The translations under genes and the position numbers were made by a program. From Neoalteromonas arenosi (GTDB lineage: Bacteria > Pseudomonadota > Gammaproteobacteria > Enterobacterales > Alteromonadaceae), in the NCBI RefSeq assembly GCF_030362855.1, contig NZ_JAUCBP010000012.1:248001-312000 (forward strand): 64,000 bases of DNA, given 5' to 3'. Shown here one piece after another: positions 52,283 to 60,960 of this stretch. Under the pieces are notes generated by a model. That model was given only the letters and a program-made list of their open reading frames with translations, was not told where the DNA came from and did no database searches. Each line of letters begins with the position of its first letter. The first letter of the stretch is position 1.

Positions 52283-53203
52283 ATGACTTACCGAGCCGCA
52301 GATTCTAACCAGCCATTACTTGTTGATATAACGAAGTTTAAACGATTCTGTGGCAGGTATTACGTAACCGGTTTGTTGGCAAAGCCAGGAAAGAACGACA
52401 AGTGCTATTGGTCAATAACATTGTCCGACGCTACATGTGATTTCCGTGTTTATTGTCACTCAGCAGACATGATTAGTGTGATTGAGCGACCACACCAGCT
52501 GATCCACATCGAAGCATCACTTGACCAATATTACGGTACGGCATATTTCAAATGTAAGCAGTTAGAGCGAGCCAATAGCCACAATAATATCGTCGTTCCA
52601 CTCTCCACTTTGCCAAGGTCTCTCTGTCCGAAAGTAGCAGCGTTTGATGATTTAATTATGCTAGCCAGTGAGATTCAAACTCCCTATCTCAAATCCTTTC
52701 TGGATGAAGTTTTACTTCAGTCGCAAGTGGCAATCCGATATTTGAATGCACCAGCGAGTCTCAACCACCATCACAACTATCCAGGGGGGTTAATCGAGCA
52801 CTCTGTTGACACCGCTTGGAGACTAATAAACGAGCCTGAAATAAGCAAATCAGATAGAGATATCGCAATAGTAGCTGGACTGTTGCATGACATCGGGAAG
52901 ACACAAACCATGACGTCCGATTTACGGCGCACTGCTACAGGAAAACTCGTTGATCATGATCAGCTGACTTTAGAAATCTGCGCTACAGCGATGAGTAAAC
53001 TAGAGAAAAAAGCGTCGGTTTTTGCCAATCAGCTCCGCCACGCTTGGACGTGCTATTCACCTAATGCGCGCTTTGGATTTAAGCCGAAAACGCATATTGC
53101 CAGGCTTCTGCAAAAGAGTGACAGAGAGAGTGCGCAAGGTAAAAAAAGGTCAATACCGTTACCTAAAACAAATGATGTTTTTGTTGCAATACGTCTTTCG
53201 TAG
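52283..53203 (+). CDS. OB-fold plus HD-domain protein, YhaM/TraI_2-like
   Basis: 306 aa, GAGGTAATA ribosome site. N-terminal OB-like domain (about 10-95: RYYVTGLLAKPGKNDKCYWSITLSDATCDFRVYCHS), then an HD phosphohydrolase with HHNYPGGLIEHSVDTAWRL (about 170-185) and AGLLHDIGKTQTM, plus DHDQLTLE. This order matches YhaM/CBF1-type 3'-5' exoribonucleases and plasmid TraI-type HD proteins. RNA or nucleotide hydrolysis is inferred. First plus-strand gene of the right-hand defence block. Confidence 0.7.
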   Translation: MTYRAADSNQPLLVDITKFKRFCGRYYVTGLLAKPGKNDKCYWSITLSDATCDFRVYCHSADMISVIERPHQLIHIEASLDQYYGTAYFKCKQLERANSHNNIVVPLSTLPRSLCPKVAAFDDLIMLASEIQTPYLKSFLDEVLLQSQVAIRYLNAPASLNHHHNYPGGLIEHSVDTAWRLINEPEISKSDRDIAIVAGLLHDIGKTQTMTSDLRRTATGKLVDHDQLTLEICATAMSKLEKKASVFANQLRHAWTCYSPNARFGFKPKTHIARLLQKSDRESAQGKKRSIPLPKTNDVFVAIRLS

Positions 53204-53222
53204 AGTGAGTTGAACAGACTTC

Positions 53223-53726
53223 ATGAGAGATATTTGCAATTTCGAGGCGCTAGCTGGAGAGAAGACCCTTGAAGCTCTGAAAAACGAATTTCACTATCAA
53301 ATGGAGCTAACCGAAGGTAAGTATGTTTTCTGGCTGGAGAGCAAGTTTATGGAGTGTAATCTGGACCCCGCGACCAATGCTGAAAGTCAGGCAATATTGC
53401 AATTTTTTGCAAATTGCGCATGCCCATTCAGCTCACTGCGCCTGGCTCGTTCCATGTCCAAACGTAACGTAGAGCACGGGCCAATTGTTTCCGACGAAGC
53501 AGCCTTGCATTACTTACTGACCGGAATCGAGCAATTAGCAGCCGGCCTGTATGATCCTAAAATTAACAGCGGAATTCTTCTCTATTTAAGGTCCAACGAA
53601 TTTTTACTTGCATGCCAGTTACTAGCGACATACCAAAATGAATTTAAAGGCGAAACTTTGTGCCCAGAAGTAAAGGTTTTAATCGCAATCTTATCATCCC
53701 ATTCAAACGATATGATTCAACAATGA
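53223..53726 (+). CDS. Hypothetical protein, 167 aa
   Basis: ATG 19 bp after the OB/HD gene, so likely cotranscribed. Mostly helical with several Cys (FFANCACPFSSLRLARSM; LACQLLATYQ). No membrane segment or known motif. It may be an accessory of the OB/HD protein. Confidence 0.5.
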   Translation: MRDICNFEALAGEKTLEALKNEFHYQMELTEGKYVFWLESKFMECNLDPATNAESQAILQFFANCACPFSSLRLARSMSKRNVEHGPIVSDEAALHYLLTGIEQLAAGLYDPKINSGILLYLRSNEFLLACQLLATYQNEFKGETLCPEVKVLIAILSSHSNDMIQQ

Positions 53727-53788
53727 TCAAGAATTCCATTGTATATTGAACCATATTAATTCATCGCTTTTTATTTCGTTAGGTAGCA

Positions 53789-53842
53789 AATATTTCAGTT
53801 AATCGTTAATTTTTATACTTTAGTAGTATAAGCTGAAATATT
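53789..53842. promoter_or_regulatory. Nested palindromes upstream of the second XRE gene
   Basis: Outer arms AATATTTCAG (53789-53798) and CTGAAATATT (53833-53842); inner arms TATACT (53814-53819) and AGTATA (53825-53830). The set ends 24 bp before the XRE start. A double operator for the regulator is the simplest reading. Confidence 0.6.
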
Positions 53843-53866
53843 GGTAGGCAAAATTAGGATTTAATT

Positions 53867-54076
53867 ATGATTCGCTGCCACCTCGCTCGTTTGATGGGTG
53901 AGAGAAAGATGAGAATTGCTGACGTTCTACGTGAAACTGGTCTAAGCAGAAACACAGTAACCCTGATGTACAGGGAAACTGCGCAGAAATTTGATGTGGA
54001 TGCACTGGATAAATTATGTCGGTTATTTAATTGCAGCGTTTCTGATTTACTGGAGTTCATGGATGAAGAGGAATAA
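53867..54076 (+). CDS. Small XRE-family regulator (second paralogue)
   Basis: 69 aa, one helix-turn-helix: LARLMGERKMRIADVLRETGLSRNTVTLMYRETAQKFDVDALDKLCRLFNCSVSDLLEFMDEEE. About 40 percent identical to the 51868 protein by eye. Its 3' end overlaps the CARF/sigma-54 regulator start by 14 bp, so the two are translationally coupled. Confidence 0.85.
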   Translation: MIRCHLARLMGERKMRIADVLRETGLSRNTVTLMYRETAQKFDVDALDKLCRLFNCSVSDLLEFMDEEE

Positions 54077-55562
54077 TTCCCATCGATTAGTAAGCTGGAT
54101 AGGTGGTAATGATCTAAAGGCTAGCTCTTCAGATAACGAGGATATGATTGAGTTTGGACCGATCGTATCCACCTTACAAAACCGAAACTTTGATCATCTC
54201 GAATTACTGTACAATTACCCATCAAAGCTCGTGGAGCCATACCTAAAATGGTTAGAAAAACACGTTAATATTCCTGTTACGGCCCACTATATTGAACTGT
54301 CTTCCCCTGTTAATTTTGGTGAGATATATGTTAGCGCTAATGAGATCCTGTCAGAGATATCTAAGCAGTGTTCTCGGTTGTCGATACTGTTAAGTCCTGG
54401 CACACCGGCAATGCAGGCGGTGTGGATTCTCTTGGGAAAGACGCGCTATAAGTGCACATTTTTACAATCATCTATCGAGCAAGGTGTTCAAGAAGTAACA
54501 ATCCCTTTTGAGTTATCAGCCGAGTATGTGCCCGCAGCCAAGAGCATCGATAGCGAACAACTTAAGCAGTTATCTCAGAGCACGGCACCTGTCGATGCAG
54601 CATTCGATAATATTGTGACAAGGAGTCCCAGGATGCTGGCGTTAAAAGCGCAGGCTCAGATATTAGCTGAGCGGGAAGTGCCTGTCTTAATTACTGGCGA
54701 GACGGGAACTGGGAAAGAGCTTTTTGCCCGTGCAATACATAACGCCAGTGCCCGCAAAGAAAAGCCATTTGTGCCCGTCAATTGCGGTGCCATTCCGCAT
54801 GAATTAGTAGACTCAGTGCTGTTCGGTCATAAAAAAGGCGCGTTTACCGGTGCAACGTCAGATAAGCCCGGTGTCTTTGAGCAGGCAAATGGCGGAACGC
54901 TATTCCTCGATGAGTTTGGTGAGCTCGAACCCAGCGTACAGGTTCGATTATTGCGGGTGCTTCAGGAAGGCACCTTTGTGCCAGTTGGTGGCACATCGGA
55001 GCATCGTGTTGATGTCAGGATCATTACGGCAACACATCGCAATCTGATGGAATTAGTTGCTAATGGAGGCTTCCGGGAAGATCTTTTTTATCGCATTGCA
55101 GTGGGCGTGCTGCACCTTCCTCCATTAAGGGAGCGGGAGGGAGACTTGTCGTTACTCATTGATAGTTTACTTGATGCCATGAGGAAAAATGATCCGCAGC
55201 TAGAGCATAAAAATATTTCTCCTAACGCAAAAAATCTTATGTTTCAGCACCCTTGGCGAGGCAATATCCGAGAGTTGCAGTCTACATTACTGCGGTCTGC
55301 ATTGTGGTGTCAGGGTAACATTATCAACGCAGATGATATTCGTCAGTCGCTGTTTAGTGTGCCAGCTAAAAAGAATGATATTCTGAAAAAGGATGTCTCT
55401 CAAGGTATTGATATTAATGAAATAATTGGTGACTTTGTGGGCGAGTACATCTGTGAGGCGCTTGCTTTAACCGGACAAAATAAAACCCGGGCGGCGCAGC
55501 TTTTGGGTTTGAAAAATTATCAGACACTGAACAACTGGATGGAAAAATACGGTATTTCTTAA
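54063..55562 (+). CDS. Sigma-54-dependent activator with CARF-like N-terminal sensor (RtcR-like)
   Basis: 499 aa from ATG 54063 (GGAG 7 bp upstream; an upstream frame opening inside the XRE gene is rejected). N-terminal domain (1-175) is Rossmann-like with LVSWIGGNDL and ILLSPGTPAMQAVWILLG (about 107-125), the form of the CARF ligand loop seen in RtcR and CRISPR-associated proteins. Central AAA+ domain: Walker A GETGTGKE (212-219), sigma-54 contact loop GAFTGA (259-264), Walker B GGTLFLDEFGEL. C-terminal Fis-type HTH (NKTRAAQLLGLKNYQTLNNWM). A consensus sigma-54 promoter lies right after its stop. Confidence 0.85.
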   Translation: MKRNNSHRLVSWIGGNDLKASSSDNEDMIEFGPIVSTLQNRNFDHLELLYNYPSKLVEPYLKWLEKHVNIPVTAHYIELSSPVNFGEIYVSANEILSEISKQCSRLSILLSPGTPAMQAVWILLGKTRYKCTFLQSSIEQGVQEVTIPFELSAEYVPAAKSIDSEQLKQLSQSTAPVDAAFDNIVTRSPRMLALKAQAQILAEREVPVLITGETGTGKELFARAIHNASARKEKPFVPVNCGAIPHELVDSVLFGHKKGAFTGATSDKPGVFEQANGGTLFLDEFGELEPSVQVRLLRVLQEGTFVPVGGTSEHRVDVRIITATHRNLMELVANGGFREDLFYRIAVGVLHLPPLREREGDLSLLIDSLLDAMRKNDPQLEHKNISPNAKNLMFQHPWRGNIRELQSTLLRSALWCQGNIINADDIRQSLFSVPAKKNDILKKDVSQGIDINEIIGDFVGEYICEALALTGQNKTRAAQLLGLKNYQTLNNWMEKYGIS

Positions 55563-55576
55563 GTATTGGATAAAAT

Positions 55577-55592
55577 TGGCACGGCCTTCGCA
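55577..55592 (+). promoter_or_regulatory. Sigma-54 (-24/-12) promoter of the type I restriction operon
   Basis: TGGCAC-N5-TCGCA: the -24 GG and -12 GC are intact with exact spacing (consensus TGGCAC-N5-TTGCA). It sits 14 bp after the activator's stop and would start transcription near 55603, just before the hsdR ribosome site (GGAAAG) and ATG 55622. Confidence 0.8.
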
Positions 55593-55621
55593 CTAAGGTT
55601 GGTATGGAAAGAATATATTTT

Positions 55622-58600
55622 ATGAAATCAGTGAACTTCGAATTCTTGAGACCCGAAAATGAGGTTCTCGCAAACCTTGGTGGATTAGCTGAGTCGGTAT
55701 TGCATATCGATCCGGGTAGTGCACTTACTCGTCTGCGCAGCTTCGCGGAAGAGCTCACGAAGTCTGTGTATAAAGAAGAAAGACTGCCGCGCATGCCGCA
55801 ATCTAGCTTCTATGAGCTGATCAAGAATCCTGTTTTTGAGGATTGTGTCAGCAAATCACTGATCCATCAGATTAACTTCATCAGGATACAGGGCAACGAC
55901 ACTGCTCATGGTGCGGAGGGTGATCTCCGAAATGCCCAGATGGCGCTTGGAACGGCCTATCAACTGGCCATGTACGTGGGGATTAAGTATTACGGTAAGC
56001 ACAAAGAGCAGATCCCTGAATTTGAGGACATACAGGATCCCTCGTCCAAACTGAGTCAACTCAAGAAATCGGTCTCAACCTACGAAAAAGAACTACGAAA
56101 GCAGCAGGAAGAGCTCGAGCGGGTTATGGAGCAGCTTGAAAAAGAGCGAATCAAGCACGCAGACACTCATCAAACACCAGACACGCAGGAGAAGCAACAA
56201 CGTCAGGAAAAAAGTCAGCAACTGGCTGATAGCCTGCAATGGAATGAGGCGAAAACGCGCCAGTTTTTGATAGACGCGATGCTGGTTCAGGCCGGTTGGG
56301 ATGTAAAAAATACCGAGCAGGTCGGCAAAGAAATAGAAGTGGAGTTTCCCAATAACCCCAGTGGAAAAGGCTATGTGGACTATGTCTTGTGGGGCGACAA
56401 CGGTCAGCCTCTGGCTGTAGTTGAAGCCAAAAAGTCAGGCAATACCAGCCTTCAGGCAGGCCGGGAACAAGCGCGATTGTACGCAGATGCGCTCGAAGAT
56501 ATGGGATATCAACGTCCTGTAATTTTTTATTCAAATGGTTATGAGACGTTTATCTGGGACGACAAACAATACAACACCTACAGACCTGTGTATGGCTTTT
56601 ACAGCAAAGACAGCCTCGATTACCTGATTTATCAGCGTAGCTACCGTGAAGCAGAGCTGGAAAAATTCAATCCTGAACTTCGTATCGCGGATCGTCCTTA
56701 TCAGATTGAAGCAATTAAAACGGTTGCTGCGACTTTCCAAAAACAGCGTCGTAAGGCACTGATCATACAAGCTACCGGGACGGGTAAAACACGCGTGGCT
56801 ATCGCACTGGCGGAACTTTTATTGCGAACCGGTTGGGCCAAGCGCGCACTCTTTTTGTGTGACAGGAAAGAATTGCGGGTGCAGGCGGATGAGGCCTTTA
56901 AACAAAACCTTCCTTCAGAGCCGCGCTGTGTGATAGGCGAAACTAACAGAATCGATCAAAGTGCCCGCATTTATATCGCTACCTATCCTGGTATGATGAA
57001 CCGCTTTGCGCAGCTGGACGTGGGCTTCTTTGACCTTATTATTGCCGATGAATCTCATCGCAGTATCTACAACAAATATCGCGATTTATTCGACTATTTC
57101 GATGCATTGCAGGTAGGACTTACCGCTACACCGGTGAAATTTATTAGCCGTAATACGTTCGACATGTTTGATTGTGAAACCACCGATCCGACTTTTGAAT
57201 TCGGTCTGGACGCTGCAATCAACAATGAGCCACCTTACCTGGTGCCATTTCGGGTAAAAGACCTCACCACCGACTTCCTGCGTGATGGTATTCACTACAA
57301 CGACCTCACTGATGAACAAAAGCGACAGCTCGAAGAGGATCTGGGTGAAGAGGAAGCTCGCAATACCACCATCGCAGGTAAAGATATCGGACGTAAAATC
57401 TTCAGTGAGGAGACCGACCGTATAATTCTGGAGAATTTGGTCAATAATGGACTGAAGGATGAAACCGGATCTCTGGTAGGAAAAAGTATTATCTTCGCTC
57501 AGCGCCAGGATCATGCTGAGCATCTTGAAAAACTGTTTTGTAAGCTGTACCCGCAATACGGTAGCAAGGTGTGCAAGGTCATTCACAACGCCATTCCGCA
57601 TGTCGACACGCTGATCAAAGAATTTAAAAAAGCCGATAACGATTTTCGTATCGCGATATCAGTAGATATGCTGGATACCGGTATTGATGTACCTGAAGTG
57701 GTCAATCTGGTTTTCGCCAAGCCTGTTAAAAGCTGGGTGAAATTCTGGCAGATGATAGGGCGGGGAACACGTCTGCGTCCAAATCTCTTTGGGCCTGGGA
57801 AAGATAAAACTGAGTTTCTGATCTTTGATCACTACGGTAACTTCGACTTCTTCGAAGAGCGTTACCAGGAGCCCGAGGATACGGGCGGTAAGTCGCTGCT
57901 TCAGACCACATTTGAAACACGCATTGCACTGGCTCAGGCCGCGCTGAAGCACAACCACGCGGCAGGATTTGATACAGCTATCGCATTGTTGCGCGCCGAT
58001 ATACATGATTTGCCAGACAGTAGTATCGCGGTGAAGCGTGAACTTCGTAAAGTGCATCAGTTACAGCAAACCCAGCAGTTACAGCTATTTGATGCCAGTA
58101 CACAGCATTTGCTGGTCAATACTATTGCGCCGCTGATGTCTTCGCGCGTCCTTGGCGACAAACATGCCATCCAACTGGACAAGCTTATTGCAGATATTGA
58201 ACGCTGCCTGATTGAACAGGCAAGTTGCTTCGAAGATGGCCGTGACCAGTTACTGGGTGAAATTGATAAACTGGCAATAAACATTCAGGCTGTTCGCCAG
58301 AAGGATGCGGTAATTAGCGAAGTGCGCAGCGCTGATTTCTGGCAAAGTCCTACTATCGAACGACTCGAAAAGGCCAGAGTTGAACTGCGTGGTATTATGA
58401 AATACCGTCAGTCTGGAGGGGGCGGTGAGTACGCAAAACCCACGACTAAAACTGCAGATGGCGGTATAGAAGTGAGGGAGCGCGAGGTTAAAATCGCGGG
58501 CTCCAATGAGGCATTGATCTACCGTCGCAGATTAAAAGGCATACTGGATGAAATGGTGGCCGCCAATCCAGTATTACAACGGATCCGAAACGGAGAAACT

Positions 58601-59020
58601 ATCCCAGAGAGTGAGTTGAAAACGCTCACCTCGAGCATTCTGACCAGTCACCCAGGCGTCAATCTGGATGTGCTAAACGAGTTCTATGGCCGAACGGCGG
58701 AGCAATTGCATCTGACCGTACGCGAATTGATTGGCCTTGATCCTCAGGCGATTGAAGCCCATTTTCAGGCGTTTTTACACGCCCATCCGATGCTAACCGC
58801 TAAACAGGTGCAATTTATGAATCTGCTGAAAAATTATATCGCTCAGCATGGCTCGATTGTTGTTGAAACCTTATACGACGCACCGTTTACTTCGATTTCT
58901 CATGAAGGGATCGACGGAGTGTTTGGCCAGGAAGATTTTGGCGAACTTATTACGGTTCTTAAGCCCTTCATCAAAGAAACGCCATCATCGGGCCCGCAAT
59001 CAAATCACCCACAGGAGTAA
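55622..59020 (+). CDS. hsdR: Type I restriction enzyme subunit HsdR
   Basis: 1132 aa from ATG 55622; the earlier ATG at 55604 would lie at the predicted transcription start. N-terminal DUF4145-like domain (1-130), coiled coil, then the nuclease domain with PD-(D/E)xK residues GYVDYVLWGDNGQPLAVVEAKK (about 255-275), helicase motifs ATGTGKTRVA (I), DESHRS (II), SMDMLDTGIDVPEV-like region (V) and QMIGRGTRLRP (VI), and an EcoEI-type C-terminal domain. All motor and nuclease motifs look intact. Followed by rmuC after 2 bp. Confidence 0.93.
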   Translation: MKSVNFEFLRPENEVLANLGGLAESVLHIDPGSALTRLRSFAEELTKSVYKEERLPRMPQSSFYELIKNPVFEDCVSKSLIHQINFIRIQGNDTAHGAEGDLRNAQMALGTAYQLAMYVGIKYYGKHKEQIPEFEDIQDPSSKLSQLKKSVSTYEKELRKQQEELERVMEQLEKERIKHADTHQTPDTQEKQQRQEKSQQLADSLQWNEAKTRQFLIDAMLVQAGWDVKNTEQVGKEIEVEFPNNPSGKGYVDYVLWGDNGQPLAVVEAKKSGNTSLQAGREQARLYADALEDMGYQRPVIFYSNGYETFIWDDKQYNTYRPVYGFYSKDSLDYLIYQRSYREAELEKFNPELRIADRPYQIEAIKTVAATFQKQRRKALIIQATGTGKTRVAIALAELLLRTGWAKRALFLCDRKELRVQADEAFKQNLPSEPRCVIGETNRIDQSARIYIATYPGMMNRFAQLDVGFFDLIIADESHRSIYNKYRDLFDYFDALQVGLTATPVKFISRNTFDMFDCETTDPTFEFGLDAAINNEPPYLVPFRVKDLTTDFLRDGIHYNDLTDEQKRQLEEDLGEEEARNTTIAGKDIGRKIFSEETDRIILENLVNNGLKDETGSLVGKSIIFAQRQDHAEHLEKLFCKLYPQYGSKVCKVIHNAIPHVDTLIKEFKKADNDFRIAISVDMLDTGIDVPEVVNLVFAKPVKSWVKFWQMIGRGTRLRPNLFGPGKDKTEFLIFDHYGNFDFFEERYQEPEDTGGKSLLQTTFETRIALAQAALKHNHAAGFDTAIALLRADIHDLPDSSIAVKRELRKVHQLQQTQQLQLFDASTQHLLVNTIAPLMSSRVLGDKHAIQLDKLIADIERCLIEQASCFEDGRDQLLGEIDKLAINIQAVRQKDAVISEVRSADFWQSPTIERLEKARVELRGIMKYRQSGGGGEYAKPTTKTADGGIEVREREVKIAGSNEALIYRRRLKGILDEMVAANPVLQRIRNGETIPESELKTLTSSILTSHPGVNLDVLNEFYGRTAEQLHLTVRELIGLDPQAIEAHFQAFLHAHPMLTAKQVQFMNLLKNYIAQHGSIVVETLYDAPFTSISHEGIDGVFGQEDFGELITVLKPFIKETPSSGPQSNHPQE

Positions 59021-59022
59021 CT

Positions 59023-60948
59023 ATGCAATCTTTGGAATGGACTACTGACCTTATTATGGTCACTTCTCTGGGCTGCTTCGCTTTTGCCGCATTAGGTTAT
59101 CTGCTCGCAATGGTGATGCAGGGAAGAAAAAGTGTAGCGCTTGCCGGTGAACTGCAACAAGTGCAGGGCGCATTAGACATTTCCAAGGATCAGGGGATGA
59201 AGCTTGAGGAAGATAACGCCCGACTTACCAGCCAGTTACAGGAGAAAGCGCTGTCAGAAAGCCGTTTGCAAACACAGCTTGCGAGTGCCCAAACCACTGA
59301 GCAACGCCTGAATGAGGCACTGGCAGAGCGCAAGGATGAAGTGATTGCCTTGCAGAAGGCGCTCGATGAAGTACGTGAGCATCATCATCGTAGTGAAAGG
59401 CAACTGGAAACCGCACAGGCCGACAATCGCTCGCTGACCAGCCAAGTAGAAGACTTGCGCGCTCGCCTTAAAGCAGCGGAGCAAAACGTGCAACAGGAAC
59501 GCTCGACAGTAGGACAGCTCAAAGACGAACTGGCGCAGGAGGGCAAAAAAGCCAAGGAGTTAGAGGCTTCGAATAATGAGGCACGTGAACAGCTAAAAGA
59601 AACCAAGCAGAGTCTGGCTGACCAGCAACAACGGTATAGTGACTTACAGGAACGTTACCAGTCTCTAAGTAATGACCACACGCAGCTCAAAACCACTCTT
59701 GAGCGCAAAGAAGAGCACTTTACAGAGCAAATGCAGCAATTAAGCGAGACCAAGCAGTCGCTGACCAAAGAGTTTGAAAACCTGGCTAACAAGATATTTG
59801 AAGAGAAAGGCAAAACCTTTAGCCAGACCAGTCAAACCAGTATCGACAGTATGCTTAAACCTTTCCGCGAGCAAATCGAAGGGTTTCAGAAGCGCATTAA
59901 TGAAGTGCATGAATCGTCCGTTCGCGGCAACAGCAACCTGAATGCGGAAATTAAAAAGGTACTGGAAATTGGCATGCAGATGAGCAGCGAAGCCAATAAC
60001 CTGACTTCAGCTTTAAAAGGCGACTCGCAACAGCGCGGAGCCTGGGGCGAAGCACAACTGCGTCGCACACTTGAAATGAGTGGTCTGATTGAAGACGACC
60101 ATTATTCGGTACAGGATGCCTTTAAAGACGCGGAAGGCAAACAGAAGCAAACCGATTACCTGATCAAACTGCCTGATGGCAAACACATCATCATCGACAG
60201 TAAGGTAACGCTGAACGCCTACGACAGGGCAGTGAGTGCTGAGTCGCCAGAAGAATACCAAATCGCAATGTCTGAACATGTGAAGGCAGTACGTAAACAC
60301 ATTGACGATCTGGCGTCGAAGGATTACACCAACCTGGTAGGCATGCGCAGCCCCAACTTTGTGCTGATGTTTATGCCCATTGAGCCTGCCTACATCGAAG
60401 CGCTCAAAAACAACAAAGATCTGTTCGAGTACGGTTATAAAAAAGGCATCGTGCTGGTATCTCACACCACACTCATCCCTATTCTTCGCACCGTATCAAA
60501 CCTGTGGATGATAGAGCGTAGCAACGCAGAAGCGCGTGAAATCAGTGAAAAGGCCGGAGATATCTATAACTCGGTGCGCACGGTAGCAGAACGATTACAT
60601 AAGCTGGGAGGTACCCTCAACACGGCCAGCAATCATTACAATAGCACAGTGACAGCGTTGGCGGGCCAGCAGGGCTTGTATGGTAAGGTCGACCGGTTTA
60701 GTCAGCTATCGGCCAAAGTCACCAAAAGCCTTCCGCAGCTGGAGACATCACATGTGGACTTCGAGGCAGAGCGCTTAGGCCTGATTGTCGAGCCCATTCC
60801 AGATATTGAAGAGCAACCCGAAGAGAAAGACGAAGGAAATAACAAGGCTGCGTCATTGCAATCACCCAACCGTGATGAATTGAATGACGCGCAGGAAGAT
60901 GATGTGCTTGCAACATCAATCGAATCAGAAACGACAGAAAGCAATTAA
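59023..60948 (+). CDS. rmuC: RmuC-family protein inside the restriction operon
   Basis: 641 aa, ATG with AGGAG upstream, 2 bp after hsdR. One N-terminal membrane helix (LIMVTSLGCFAFAALGYLLAMVM), a coiled coil at about 45-245, and the RmuC domain (about 250-560) with LTSALKGDSQQRGAWGEAQLRRTLEMSGL, IIIDSKVTLNAYDRA and NFVLMFMPIEPAYIEAL. RmuC proteins have a PD-(D/E)xK-like core and are linked to limiting recombination or restricting mobile DNA. Acidic C-terminal tail. Its place between hsdR and hsdM is unusual. Confidence 0.88.
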   Translation: MQSLEWTTDLIMVTSLGCFAFAALGYLLAMVMQGRKSVALAGELQQVQGALDISKDQGMKLEEDNARLTSQLQEKALSESRLQTQLASAQTTEQRLNEALAERKDEVIALQKALDEVREHHHRSERQLETAQADNRSLTSQVEDLRARLKAAEQNVQQERSTVGQLKDELAQEGKKAKELEASNNEAREQLKETKQSLADQQQRYSDLQERYQSLSNDHTQLKTTLERKEEHFTEQMQQLSETKQSLTKEFENLANKIFEEKGKTFSQTSQTSIDSMLKPFREQIEGFQKRINEVHESSVRGNSNLNAEIKKVLEIGMQMSSEANNLTSALKGDSQQRGAWGEAQLRRTLEMSGLIEDDHYSVQDAFKDAEGKQKQTDYLIKLPDGKHIIIDSKVTLNAYDRAVSAESPEEYQIAMSEHVKAVRKHIDDLASKDYTNLVGMRSPNFVLMFMPIEPAYIEALKNNKDLFEYGYKKGIVLVSHTTLIPILRTVSNLWMIERSNAEAREISEKAGDIYNSVRTVAERLHKLGGTLNTASNHYNSTVTALAGQQGLYGKVDRFSQLSAKVTKSLPQLETSHVDFEAERLGLIVEPIPDIEEQPEEKDEGNNKAASLQSPNRDELNDAQEDDVLATSIESETTESN

Positions 60949-60960
60949 GAGAAGTAACGA

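Noticed and set aside
53991-54062. Upstream 24-codon extension of the sigma-54 activator
   Set aside because: It lies inside the XRE gene in another frame and gives a Trp-rich non-family N-terminus; the ATG at 54063 has its own GGAG site.
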